Positions 39,068-49,510 of a stretch of DNA of 64,000 bases are shown here, piece by piece. Made by a program: the position numbers and the translations under genes. The notes beneath the pieces were generated by a model, which saw nothing but the letters and a program-made list of their open reading frames with translations, ran no database searches and was not told the origin of the DNA. The stretch spans positions 1 through 64,000 of the forward strand of contig CAXKVV010000022.1 of NCBI GenBank assembly GCA_964058805.1, in the 5' to 3' direction. The stretch comes from Schoenoplectus triqueter (lineage: Eukaryota > Streptophyta > Magnoliopsida > Poales > Cyperaceae). How positions within the stretch are numbered: the stretch's first letter is position 1; every line of letters begins with the position of its first letter.

Positions 39068-40500
39068 TGAGAATAAGGAAGTTGCTATATATGTTTTTTC
39101 CTCTTTTGTTCAAGTTTTTTCGTTTAATTTGGAATTTATCTGGTCAGATTCTAGGATCTTTCAGTATGGGTTTCTAATAAATACACTATCTTGAGGAGAT
39201 AATAACGGAAGTGTGAAAATATAGAAGGAAGAGCAGAGGCAAAAGTAGAAGAAAATTACAGTACAGATTGAAAACCAAGAGAAGAGCAGAGATATGGCAA
39301 GAAAGAGGGCTGGGGAGGAAAAGGAGCGAATTATATTCGTCTCTTATATTCCTTCTATTTATTTTCTTTTTTTCATTTCCTTTGACCCAGTGCCTCCAAG
39401 TCCCTCTCTCCCCGAGCTGAGCTACTAACAAAAAAAAAAGATGAAGAGAAAAATAAAAAGAAACTATGGGCAGAAAGAAAGAGAAAGGAGCCGAGCGGAT
39501 TTAAACCGCTAAATCAACCTCCTTCTCTCCCCGTCTCCCTGCTAGAACTAAAACCTAACCCTAAAAAACGAGAAAACCCAGAAATTCTAAAGAGATGAGC
39601 TCTCTTCTCAAAGAAGGGAGATGGAGAAGAAAACTTTAGTCTCTACTTCGTTCTCTGTAGCTACTTCTCTGTTGAATTCTTCTTCAGTAGAGAAGAAAGA
39701 GAGATGGAGAGAGGATGGAGCAAAGATACAAGCTACACACATGTGGACTCAAACCGCGCTATTCAATAACTCCCCTCTGGCCCTCTCTCACAAGTTATCG
39801 TCAGCAATAACTACCAGGATTTTCACCTCATGACCGTACGCGCGGAGAAGGAAAAAATGGAACTAAAAAAAAATGTGTGAATAAAATAATCAAGGAAACG
39901 TGAAAGTGAAACAGTAGTCTGGACAGAGAAAGAGAGGAAAAAATAATGCCTAATAGTCAACTTGGTCATGGCCCCATCCATACCATTATTTTCAGACTGA
40001 CAACGAAGTGCGACAAAGCTTATTTTTGTCGTATTTCATGCCTGGATTAACGCCAAAAGGAATCCATAAAAGAAGTAAAAAATGTTTGTTTTTTTAAGAA
40101 GAAAGGAAAAAAGAAAGGCCTCGAATCTGAACCAGAATCCAAGCCTCTGGGAATCGAAAAGTCTTTGTTCTTTAACATTACCATACCTTATAATAATAAT
40201 AAGTTATAACCTTACCTCTCTTTATGGCTCGTTATGTTAGGAGGAGAGCGCTGAAAGAGACCGCTCGGAGGAGAAAGAGGGATAGGTGGGAATTCAGAAT
40301 TTGAAGTATGAACGCGTTTTGAGAGTACTACTACAGTACTACCACGAGTGCGACTATTGGATGAGCAGAGAGGGGGATGGGTCTAGAGACTAGAAACGGA
40401 CGGGGATAAGGGGGTGTGGAAATTACGATAGTGCACCTGGAGTACAGGGGCAAAGAAGGAAAGAAATTAGAGGGGGGAAAGGGGGGGGGGGCAGAGAGAG

Positions 40501-40508
40501 TAAATGCA
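40501..40508 (+). promoter_or_regulatory. L1-box-like motif TAAATGCA, with a near copy 50 bp away
   Basis: TAAATGCA at 40501-40508 fits the L1-box consensus TAAATG(C/T)A bound by HD-ZIP IV proteins. A one-mismatch copy, TAAATGCT, lies exactly 50 bp further at 40551-40558. They are about 1.43-1.49 kb upstream of the HD-ZIP start codon. The motif match is seen; self-regulation of the gene is an inference, and an 8-bp match can be chance. Confidence 0.4.
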
Positions 40509-40621
40509 GCGCTGGATGGATTTGATACGGTGAGCTGGGATGGCGCGGAGTAAATGCTGAGGAGTGAGGGGCGCGCACGGAGACGGAGGGACTCGGACGG
40601 GAGATCGGATCGGAGAGTCCG

Positions 40622-40642
40622 GACGGGTTGAAATTGAACCCG
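40622..40642. repeat. short inverted repeat ACGGGTT...AACCCGT
   Basis: Seven-base arms around GAAATTG in the GC-rich patch upstream of the HD-ZIP gene. A minor structure with no assigned role. Confidence 0.5.
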
Positions 40643-41170
40643 TTGCGCACGCCGCATGGGGTTTCGGTGGTTTGTCTTTTGTGTCGTCGTTCTCTATGAA
40701 ATTTCAAATTTCTGATGTGTGTTGCTTCTGTCATGGGCCTAATTGACAATTCCAGTTTTGCGCTTGCTCTTTTTCATCTTTTGTTTTTTGTTTTCCAATC
40801 GAGCTATACATGCGCACTGTATATTAATTTCTTTTCAGAAGAAAAAAGGGTCAATATGAGAATCAGAAACGGAATTAGGAATCTGCATTACGGTAAAGTG
40901 TTATTGGTACTTTAAAATTGATTGATGGGTCCTATAAATCTAAGATTGTTCATCTCTCTTTTCTTATATCGTCTTTCTCTTCGAATTTATAGATTGCCCC
41001 CTTTACGGTATAAACTATAGAGGATATTGATCTCATAACTAGAGGTAGATCAGCAGGGACTGATATGTATGAAATCAAAATTTATATAAAAAAGTTAAGA
41101 ATTATAGTATATTTTGAGAAATTTTATTTGCTCGACATTTTTTAATATATTTATATCTAAATTTTTAATA

Positions 41171-41882
41171 TTAAATTATCATTGCTACTCTCTCGCAACC
41201 TAAAGGCTAAACCTTCATCTCTCACAACCTCACCACCGTCATTCCATTGTATATTAATTAAATTTAACTTCATGAAGTAATTTTAAAGCGTTTTGATGAT
41301 GTGTTCGGCATACATTTTTATGTATTGCTGATTAATTAATTGCAGGGAATGTTCTAGATATCATTTTATTCTCACTTCAAGTCCTGTATATGCAAGAGCA
41401 AGAGTCCTTATTTGAATTGTTCGGCCAATGATTTACTAAAGCGGCTCCATAATCACTACTGATAAGATTACTTTTTTATAGAGTGAAATCTTACATTGAT
41501 TTTGTTTTGTTCTTTTAATGTGTTCTTTTTTCGATAATATTATTTCTGAATAAAATTGAATTACACAATAAATTGTAAGAAAAAAATAATAATTTGTGAC
41601 TTAGTGAAAATATTTACATTTCGAGTTCAAGTACATACGGCTCAAATTTTATCGTAACACGTCTAAAATTTAAAATTATTATTCTCATTAAATTTTTTAT
41701 ATCAAAATATTAGAATATAAAATTTTAAGGTATTTTAAATTTTCTAAGTATTTATTTTAGATTTTTGAAAATCAACATTAAAATAATAATAAAATATTAA
41801 ATTATCGTTGCTACTCTCTCTCGCAACCTAAAGGCTAAACCTTCATCTCTCTCACAACCTCACCAGTGTCATTCCCTTATCC
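41171..41882. repeat. pair of direct repeats (about 85 bp) 626 bp apart
   Basis: TTAAATTATCATTGCTACTC at 41171 and TTAAATTATCGTTGCTACTC at 41797 are each followed by the same text (CTCGCAACCTAAAGGCTAAA, CCTTCATCTCTC, ACAACCTCACCA). The second copy has an extra CT pair twice. The spacer is AT-rich with no recognised ends. This could be a segmental tandem duplication or the remains of an element's terminal direct repeats. Confidence 0.85.
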
Positions 41883-42349
41883 CCTCCTCCCATAATCGAA
41901 GCACCTCTCTCGCAACCTGCCACTGTTATCTATCGCGCTTCACAGAAAGTACACCTCTCCCACTCGCTATATGGCATTGCCGCTACAAAAACTCACTGAG
42001 TTAAATCTAAATGGCTCTCAGCCTCTGTCCTCCCCCCTCTCTGCCTAAACTTTTTCGTTGTTCCTTTCGCTTCCGGACCTAATCGTCTCCTCTCTCAAAA
42101 ATAAAACTCATCGCTTCCGGTTCAAGACCTAATCGTTCTGATTCATCTTCCTATTTGATGTCACCACTTTGATTCTGACCTTGCTAAATATGAAGAGCGA
42201 AATAGTCAGCATGATATTTCAATTTTTTTTTAAATATTAACACATCATGATTACAGAGCACATACTATGTACAACTAACAAAGGCCTTTAGAATTCTTAA
42301 TTTGCAAAGTGGGTGCAGAGAACAAAAGAAATATAAAACAGAAGAAGAG

Positions 42350-42670
42350 AGAGGGTGTGCCACGTGACAGCACCAGATTAGGCCAGTTCAGCAGCCAGGT
42401 GCCACGTGACACCCTTCCATTGGTCCACGTCAGCAAGTGGCCCCACCCAAGCACAAGTCATCTGACAGGTGGGCCCCACCACAGTGCCACGTGGAAAGCC
42501 ATGACAAGGCCACCTCACCCAACCTATGCCACATGGCACAACTACATAAGGCCACCTCAACAGGCCATGCCACATAGCAACACACATCAGCAGATCATTC
42601 CACACAGTCAAAAAATCATGTGACATGTGTCACTACCTGATTGGTGCCACCTCACCCTAATTGATTGTGT
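42350..42670. promoter_or_regulatory. cluster of CCACGTG/CCACATG cores, U3-like
   Basis: At least seven CCAC(G/A)T cores in about 300 bp (near 42360, 42402, 42425, 42487, 42528, 42571 and 42617), interspersed with GGCCACCTCA phrases. CACGTG is the plant G-box. Such dense, GC-richer blocks occur in U3 regions of LTR retrotransposons, and this one lies just upstream of LTR-like sequence. No gene is adjacent. Confidence 0.5.
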
Positions 42671-42885
42671 GGAAATCATTAGTCTAAATCTTGTATCACT
42701 AACTAGTGGGCCCTAATCAAACTTAAACATTGATTAAGCCCTAAAATTAACTAAGCTGTAAAATTTAAAACCTGACAAGTGGACCCATAGGCTGACATTA
42801 CAAGACAGAGGTGCATGGCAATACAATGGACCAAGCCCATTCAAATAAAGCTGAGATTTAAATAAAGAGAAAGGGAAGGAAAGGT

Positions 42886-43036
42886 GCACCTGGCTCATGC
42901 GCATTATCCCTCTGATGGTGGCCCCCACCTTGTTGCGATTCACGTACGCCAAGATCACCCTGCCCGAAGTTGTTTCCTTCTTCTTCTCTCTCTCTCTTCG
43001 TCTCTTTCTTTCGCGCGACACAGAAGGAGGTGCCAT
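42886..43036 (-). other. antisense exon-like open frame (MAPPSVS...)
   Basis: A minus frame starts at 43036 with a strongly basic N-terminus (RERKRRREREKKKE) and runs to GIMRMSQ, where a good donor (GAGCCAG|GTGCAC) occurs near 42886. A second frame of the same design is at 56641-56895 (start MPRKRRKHE, basic stretch, then EPLHEPGT at ACCAG|GTACAT). The two share the ACCTGG(T/C)TCATG phrase at the exon edge on the plus strand. Function unknown. Both sit in the upstream part of LTR-like modules, antisense to them. Confidence 0.35.
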
Positions 43037-43699
43037 GGAGAAATGCTTTAAATGTATTTTTGTTCCCTAGATATGGTTGGAATGAGCAAGGCGGCGTGGA
43101 TTAGATATGCATGAGCAGTAAATTTCAACGAATTGCAAGAGAAATGTGAAGAATCGATCAAAAGCAGTGCGTAAAATTGAAACTTGTAATTGACTTGTGC
43201 AAGCATAAGAGATCAAATTGATGATGCTTACATAATATTTTAACCTTTGCGATGCTAGTCAGAAGGTTAGGCTAGCCCAAGGGAGGCTCTAACCTCGTGT
43301 TACACCAATCCACCACCCAAGTCAGTGAAGGAGTCCTTGATACTCGATCTCAGTAGTGTAGGTCTTCAAGAAAGAATGTGGAACTGATATCTGAGACTAG
43401 AAAGAGTATGAATAAGCTTGCAATTAGAGAAATAAGCAGAGAGATGAAGAGAGATGCTTTGGTTGTGAATTGAGGCAAATTAGAAAAGAAAATGCTAGTG
43501 ACGCCTAATTGATATATATAGACCCAACCAACTGATTTAGGTGAGTGTTACTCATATTGGAGAAGATTCTAGAAGAGTTGAAAGGAGTGCAAGTGACAGT
43601 TATAAGTGACAAGATGGTAAATACAAGGAAAACAGTAACTAACTCACCATAGTTTGTTATACTAGTCAGCTGCCAAGTCATCAGTCCGTGGACTCAATA

Positions 43700-44620
43700 T
43701 AAAGAAGCACAATGAAGGTCAATCCTGACCCTGGACTTGTCAAATGAAGGATGAGATGGAGTGCCACATTAGCAATCCGAGAAATTAAATAAACACAAAC
43801 TCACTATTATACATTCATGCATAGCCTATATAAACCCTTCACAGAGAACAATTAGAGGAGAGAGGAAGCTTCTGGGAGGATTAGCAATTGACAGTTAACA
43901 AGAGAGAGAGAGAGAGAGTTCTATCAATTAACAGCAAGAGAGGAGAGAGAAAAAAAGAAAAATTCAATCGAATCAATTGATAGTAGACCTGATTTCTCAA
44001 AACCAAAGTCTCTCAATTCGATTCTTTTACCACCTCTACACAGTCTCTCCATTGTCTACAAGCTCACTAGTAGGTGTCTCTCAAAGCCCGAGATGTAATT
44101 GAAGAGAAATTTGTGAAATTGTGTAATAAAATTTGATCCTTACATTAAACAGTTTGATAATCTGCTATTTTTCATTCAATTTCAGTTCTATAACTTTGAT
44201 TCTTATTTCTTCTTTGTATTCTTTGTTTCTCAACTTCTGTTTCTCGATTGAATTTCAAGAATTACTAGTATTATCTTCAAAATAAGCTATGAATTTCAAA
44301 TAAGCAAAGATCTGAGCTTTCGATTTAGATTTCATGTAATTGCTCGTATCTTTTCTTTCATTTCTTTTCGTGTTATTTGATTGTATAATGGGATTGGTAG
44401 TAGAGTTATATAACTCTCCCATTCACCGAGGTGATTGATAATCCGTTCAGTGTTGAATCGATAGAAGGATAGCCTAATCCTCTCGATTCCATTACTTGAG
44501 TGATGATTTGAAGACTTACAATTGATTCAAGGTGCAAGGAAGCATTGTAATTGAAAATAATTCAATGTATAATACTTAAACAAACACGATTGGTACCGTG
44601 TTTGGCAACATTGAGGCAGA
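43700..44620 (+). mobile_element. LTR-like promoter/leader module, copy A
   Basis: Contains the phrase GTGCCACATTAGCAATCCGAG (43757), a TATA box in CCTATATAAACCC (43827), a purine-rich leader with (GA)n at 43902-43918, a long pyrimidine-rich leader, and ends near TTGGTACCGTGTTTGG (44590). The last resembles the primer-binding-site neighbourhood of Athila/Tat-type elements (family phrase TTGGCGCCGTTGCCGG). The same phrase-plus-TATA order recurs at 61591-61700. No gag or pol frame follows, so it would be non-autonomous. The LTR borders are not fixed. Confidence 0.45.
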
Positions 44621-44774
44621 ACAGGTCATGCACGACATCTCCAGAAGAAATTGACCTCACAGACGTGATTAGAAAGCATAGACGATCAATAGCAGAAGAT
44701 CAATTGTGAGAATCGCCGATCAATTGAACTGAATTTGTGATTGAAAACTCAATCGGAACCGAATTGAAACTGTA

Positions 44775-45165
44775 CCGGAAATGGTACTCCTACACACAAT
44801 GAAACACCGTACCGATCTTCAATCGAATGCTATAGATGAGTTCCTGACAGTGAGGCGACACTACTAGGCCCACCTGATCGGAAGGGCGGAGCGCCGGTCG
44901 CTGGAAATGACTTCCAACGTGAATCTCAGCATAGCAGTCAACAAGATAGTCAGAGAAATGAGTGTGCACGACTTTCAGCACACAAACTCAAAATTTGATG
45001 TATAAGAACGCATCTTGAAGAAATCTAACGTCGGCTGTAAATCGCGACTTAAAAGAAAAGGGGGAGGGGGATTGATATGAGCCCTTCATCTCAGATGAAT
45101 AGATCTTAAAGCAAAATCATTGGCCCAAGTAAAATAAAGAGCTGAATAAGGATCTACACTAATCT
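44775..45165 (+). repeat. conserved block shared with 47710-48060, copy A
   Basis: Phrases in order: GTGAGGCGACACTACTAG, CCTGATCGGAAGGGCGGA, GTCAGAGAAATGAG, GCCCTTCATCTCAGATG and TTGGCCCAAGTAAAATAA. Each has a diverged partner in the same order at 47710-48060 (GTGAGGCGATGCCGGTAG, TTGATCGAAGAG, GTCAGAGAAACGCG, ACCCTTCATCTCCTAACG, ACGACCCAAGTTAATAA). No intact frame is conserved between the copies, so the block is probably non-coding or dead. Confidence 0.7.
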
Positions 45166-45194
45166 TAGAGCAATCTAGTGGCCCAGATTAAATA

Positions 45195-45590
45195 CAACGT
45201 TTTTAGAAATCATTATAACGATCCTTAAATCATTATACGATTCATTTAAGCGTGGAATGCTTTGCAAAACATTGGCAAAGTTCTGACTATGCTCTGACAA
45301 GTCAACACACTCTAAAGAATCATTATAACGATTCCTTAAATCGTTGGACGATTCACCAAATCGTTGAACGATTTGCAAGACGTTGGTAATAATTTGACTA
45401 TTCTCTGACAAGTCAATATACTCTAAGGAATCGTTGTAATGATTCTTTGAATCGTTATACGGTTCATCATATCGTTATAATGCTTCACAAGACATTGGCA
45501 ACGTTTTGACCCCCTGTTGACCATCCCAGACAAGTTTGCTATCCTCCAGAAACGTTATAACGATATCTTGAATCGTTATAACGGTTGATA
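45195..45590. repeat. CGTTATAACG palindrome minisatellite, copy A
   Basis: Tandem units of about 111-122 bp built from TCGTTATAACGATTCCTT, CGTTGAACGATTTGCAAGAC and TTTGACTATTCTCTGACAAG; GACAAGT anchors lie near 45296, 45407 and 45529. The perfect palindrome CGTTATAACG occurs at 45553-45562 and 45574-45583. The same family forms the last 330 bp of the window. Confidence 0.85.
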
Positions 45591-46289
45591 AGGTGGTGAC
45601 ACATTTTGTTGATTGCTAATGAGTCATCACAATATGACAGCTTCTGAACTAGTTTGTCTAGAAGCTCGCCCATTGATAAACCCGTCTCAATGTTAAACCA
45701 GTCAAGAGCCCAGAGTTTAATGTTGTGCACAAGTTAACCCTGAATCTGTGAATCAGCTAGGTGCTCAGGATTCATGATTTAGTGGTGATCAAATATATTC
45801 ACACAAAGGGTGTGAAGTAACACGGTGATTTTTGCACAAGTAATGTAATATCCAGAACAGCCAGTCGAGACAAGAACATCTCAACGCCTGTTGAAGAATG
45901 ACCAAGACTATGACATTAGCACAAGCGAAAGAACACATCACGATGTCCAAGGAGGTGATATCATGATGACTATGTGTCATGAACAACTAATTCATGACCA
46001 GTCAAGTTAGTAAAATTAAACTAATTTGTCGATAAGTTTGTCTTCTAGTCCAGAGGATCGAATCATTATGTAGTAGATTCATCCTCAAACAGTGGAATGA
46101 ACCGTTCTGTAGTAGGTTCTTTCACTGACACACGCCTCAATATCAAGCTGGCTCAGCGTTTCAGGTTTGACATTGTGTGCAGTTGTGTTCCTAGGTTTAT
46201 GGGTCCGCTTAGTGCCTGGAATCCATGATCCCGAAATGTGCATCCCCACAAGCCTAAGACGACGGCACCAGTCATCGTCAACACAAAAA

Positions 46290-46378
46290 TGCACGTTCAG
46301 GAGGGATCTCCGTGTCCTTCTTCTGCATCCCATCGCCACCAATCCGGCGGTGCGGAGCGCGCGAAAAAGGGTCGCACA
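46290..46378 (+). repeat. conserved pre-satellite flank, copy A
   Basis: ATGCACGTTCAGGAGGGATC then GTGTCCTTCTTCTG, CCCATCGCC, and GCGAAAAAGGGTCGCACA. It aligns with 50492-50573 (ATGCACGCTTAGAGGGATCA, GTGTCCTTCTTCTG, CCCATCGCC, GTGAAAAAGGGTCGCACA). In both places it lies immediately before the 58-bp satellite. Confidence 0.88.
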
Positions 46379-46440
46379 CTTACCCATATCCGTTTTATCG
46401 GGTACGATACGGATCGGATAAACGGCCAAAAGGGTGCCAT

Positions 46441-46575
46441 TGACAGCGCTAGGTACCGTCCAAAATGAGTCCGGGAGTGTAAAACTTGAATACTGGACCT
46501 GATGCCCTCGGTATCGCCCAAAAGGAGTCCAGAACCATAAAATATAAAAATTGGACCCGACACCATCGGTAACTA
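46441..46575 (-). repeat. short 58-bp satellite remnant, about two units
   Basis: Two to two-and-a-half units in the orientation opposite to 1-6509: GGTACCGTCCAAAATGAGTC then GACCTGATGCCCTCGGTATC and GACCCGACACCATCGGTAAC. It is followed at once by TTTACCCTTGAA (46576), which also follows the large arrays at 54753. This looks like an unexpanded or collapsed version of the array. Confidence 0.9.
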
Positions 46576-46669
46576 TTTACCCTTGAAATATTTCAAGAGT
46601 AGAACAAGCATATTCAAATGAGAAATATTGAAAAAAATAATCATAAATAATATAAAAAATAAGAAGACA

Positions 46670-47110
46670 GGCAGATAAGGAGAGAGAAAGGGACCACCAG
46701 TCGGGGGGAGGTCGTTGTCAAGCTCCAGAGCCAATCCATTAGTCCCATAAGGGAATTCAAGTAAGGCTCACATGATATAAATACCATATCATCACCTCTT
46801 CATTTAAGTGAATGAATCTCAAGAGATCTCTTGAGCTGTCATCCTCATGATTATTTTGTCTGACAAGTGGGTCCCACACCCCATTGATAGAGACAAAGAA
46901 AGAATAAAGAGGTTAAAGGGAAAAAACCCAAAAATTAAAAAAGAAATACCCAATATAAACCCTAATTGCAAGCTTGATTCTTGAAGATCAAAGCTTAAGA
47001 AGTGTAATTGTAATCGGTTTTTTAAATAACAGTATTATTATTTTGAATTTTGTGAATTTCTTTCATTATTGCTTCCTTTTCTTTCCTTTTAATAAGCTCA
47101 TGATGCATGA
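46670..47110 (+). mobile_element. LTR-like promoter/leader module, copy B
   Basis: GA-rich stretch, GACAAGTGGGTCCCACACCC, then a TATA box in CCAATATAAACCCTAATTGC (near 46957) and a leader with AAGTGTAATTGTAATC like the leader of copy A (GATGTAATTGAAGAG). The region 47110-47350 repeats TCGATTGATCTCAGTTGAAA with a second copy near 47301. A TTCGGCGCCGATCG phrase at about 47515 is a weak primer-site candidate. The borders are not fixed. Confidence 0.4.
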
Positions 47111-47709
47111 ATCTTTTGAATTTTTTTATTGAATTTCAGTTAAGAACTAGCAATTAGAGTTCTCTGTATCGATTGATCTCAGTTGAAACCTGAGAACTCG
47201 ATACAGATTGCATTATTTCCTTTCTTTATGCTCAAGCAGCACAAAATGCATAGTCACTATTTATGTATCATGTATTGATGTCAAAAAGGTCATTCACAAG
47301 TCGATTGATCTCAGCTGAAGCTTGAGAACTCGGCATGGATTGTATGTTAGTCTCGCAATTGTGAGTTTGTAACATAATCAAGTTTGTAACTCAATAAAGA
47401 GGTGAAATGTGCATGTATTGAGTGTATTATACCGAATATTATTGGCATAAAGGGTAATAGAGACATAGATAACATAAAAAGTGAATAGATGTCAAGGATT
47501 TTGGTAAGATCGGGTTCGGCGCCGATCGATACCATACAACATCATCACACATTGCATCATAGTAAGGTTATAAGTCAGTATGGATTGTATCAATCATATT
47601 AATCTACACTAGCACGCATAGGCGACATGTATTGAGTGAATATTTATCAAAAACATCAATTAATTTTACTCCCCGAATGGTATTGATATCCATGGTGATA
47701 AAACGTATG

Positions 47710-48065
47710 GATTCTTGATCTACCACCATAGAGCGACTCCCTGAGGTGAGGCGATGCCGGTAGTCTTATTTGATCGAAGAGATGAAACCTCAATCGCCGG
47801 CGATGCCTTCTAGCGCAAATATCAACGAAATAATCAACCAGAAGTCAGAGAAACGCGGCTGCATGATTCTTGATGTGCGTGCACGAGTACTGGCGCGCTT
47901 GGGTGAATCTCAAAGGAAATCCAACGAGTGTTGTAAATCACATATTAAGTGGGAATAATAAATGTATCTGAACCCTTCATCTCCTAACGGGTTAATCTTG
48001 GAGCAGATCCAACGACCCAAGTTAATAATAAGAATAAAAAGGGGAAGGGTCGACCCATACCTTGT
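47710..48065 (+). repeat. conserved block, copy B
   Basis: Diverged partner of 44775-45165, with the same phrases in the same order. A 62-codon plus frame (47770-47958) covers it but does not align as protein with copy A. The stretch 48066-48640 after it is AT-rich with an AATAAAATAA microsatellite and no gene. Confidence 0.7.
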
Positions 48066-48640
48066 TGGGCCCAATTCACATAAAGAGGACAGGAAAAAAG
48101 AAAAATGAATTTGGCCCAATTCATTTGAAACCCAACTAAGTTAATAATAGAAAATTAATTTTAATTAGTAAATAAATCATTTCGAGGTATTCCCAAACTC
48201 CAAATCGATTCAAATTTATTTTTAAAAATTTATTATTTTTTATAATATTTTTCAGGATAAAATATTTTATTTTAATAATGGTTATAATATTGTAATAATT
48301 CAAAATTGAAACTATAGTAATATGGATTTCCTTTTTGACTAAGTTTTGATTTGATGTTTTAAATATAAATAAAATTTGTAAAATTTATATAAAATAACAT
48401 AGAATAATATATGAATTTTCTATGATTTTCAGTAGAAAAATCTTATGTAAAATAGGGAACAATAATAATAAATAACTAAATAATAATAATAAAGCCTTTT
48501 ATAAAGTGATAATGCATTAATAATTAGTAATAACATAAAATAAAGAGAAAAATAAAATAAAATAATAAAATAAAATAATAATAATAATAAAATAAAATAA
48601 AAGTAAAAATAATTAAAAATAATAATATATTAAAATAATA

Positions 48641-49331
48641 TGATAAAGATGATGATCATGATCATGATTATGGGATAATCATGATCAGGAGGTAATGATA
48701 TTCATGATCAGGCAGTGATCATGTTAAGATGATAATCATGCAGAGATGTTAACTATAATGATGATCACATGATGATAATCATGATCAGATAGGGATGATG
48801 ATCATTCAGAAGCGATGATCACATGATGATAGTCATGATCATTCTGAGATGATGATTATGCAGAGAAAATGATCATTCAGAAATGATTATCACATGATGA
48901 TAAACATGATCATGTAGAGATGATGATCACGTGATGATAATCATGATCATTCTGAGATAATGAATATATAGAGATGATGATCATTCAGAAGTGATGATCA
49001 CATGATGATAGTCATGATCATACTGAAATGATGATCATGTAGAGATGATGATCATTTAAGTATGATGATCACATGACGATAATCATGATCATCCTGAGAT
49101 GATGATCATGGAGAGATGATGATCACATGATGATAATCATAATCATCCTAAGATGATGATCATTCAGAAATGATGATCACATGACGATAAGCAAGATCAT
49201 ATTGAGATGATGATCACATGATGATAATTGTGATCACACAGAGTTGATGATCATGTAGAGATAATAATCATGTAGTGATAACGATCACATGATGATCATG
49301 ATGATGATGAAGATCATATGACAATAAATAT
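48641..49331. repeat. TGATCATG-rich minisatellite with 17-bp size steps
   Basis: Units run from ATGATGATCATG...GAG to the next. Lengths of 71, 54 and 37 bp are seen, differing by 17 bp, so the array grows or shrinks by a 17-bp subunit. Recurring pieces are GATGATCACATGATGATAAT, CATGATCATTCTGAG and GATCATTCAGAA. The palindromes TGATCA and ATGATCAT occur dozens of times. No coding capacity. Confidence 0.92.
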
Positions 49332-49510
49332 ACCATGTGAAGAAGATAAGAAAGAGGAGAAACAGGATAACAAGGACGATGGTCACACGACTATCCAGAC
49401 ATCAATCACCTCGAAAAACATATAACTTTGAATTTATATTTCAATACGCCTACCTCAATGTTAAATCAGCCAAGTGCTTTGAATTTAACTGTGTGTGTGG
49501 TAATCCTAGA

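Larger units (their letters stand above)
39068..40760. promoter_or_regulatory. 5' flank of the HD-ZIP gene, pyrimidine-rich leader region
   Basis: Upstream of the HD-ZIP start (minus strand). Contains CT/GA-rich stretches (39300-39720), a telo-box-like AACCCTAAA at 39557-39565, and a G-run with a GC-richer patch at 40360-40660. Several open frames occur on both strands here, but none resembles a protein. A 5' untranslated exon is likely in this interval, but I could not place its splice sites or a TATA box. Confidence 0.45.

Noticed and set aside
39548..39566. Interstitial telomere repeat
   Set aside because: Only a single AACCCTAAA motif, consistent with a telo-box or chance, not a telomere array.
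40331..40749. Two overlapping 108-codon minus frames upstream of the HD-ZIP gene
   Set aside because: Proline/serine-rich composition from a GA/CT-rich patch; no domain; overlapping frames argue against coding. Could be part of an untranslated leader.
42309..42626. Open frames on both strands in the CCACGTG block
   Set aside because: Composition-driven; repeats of PHP and HQ-type residues follow the repeated DNA motif.
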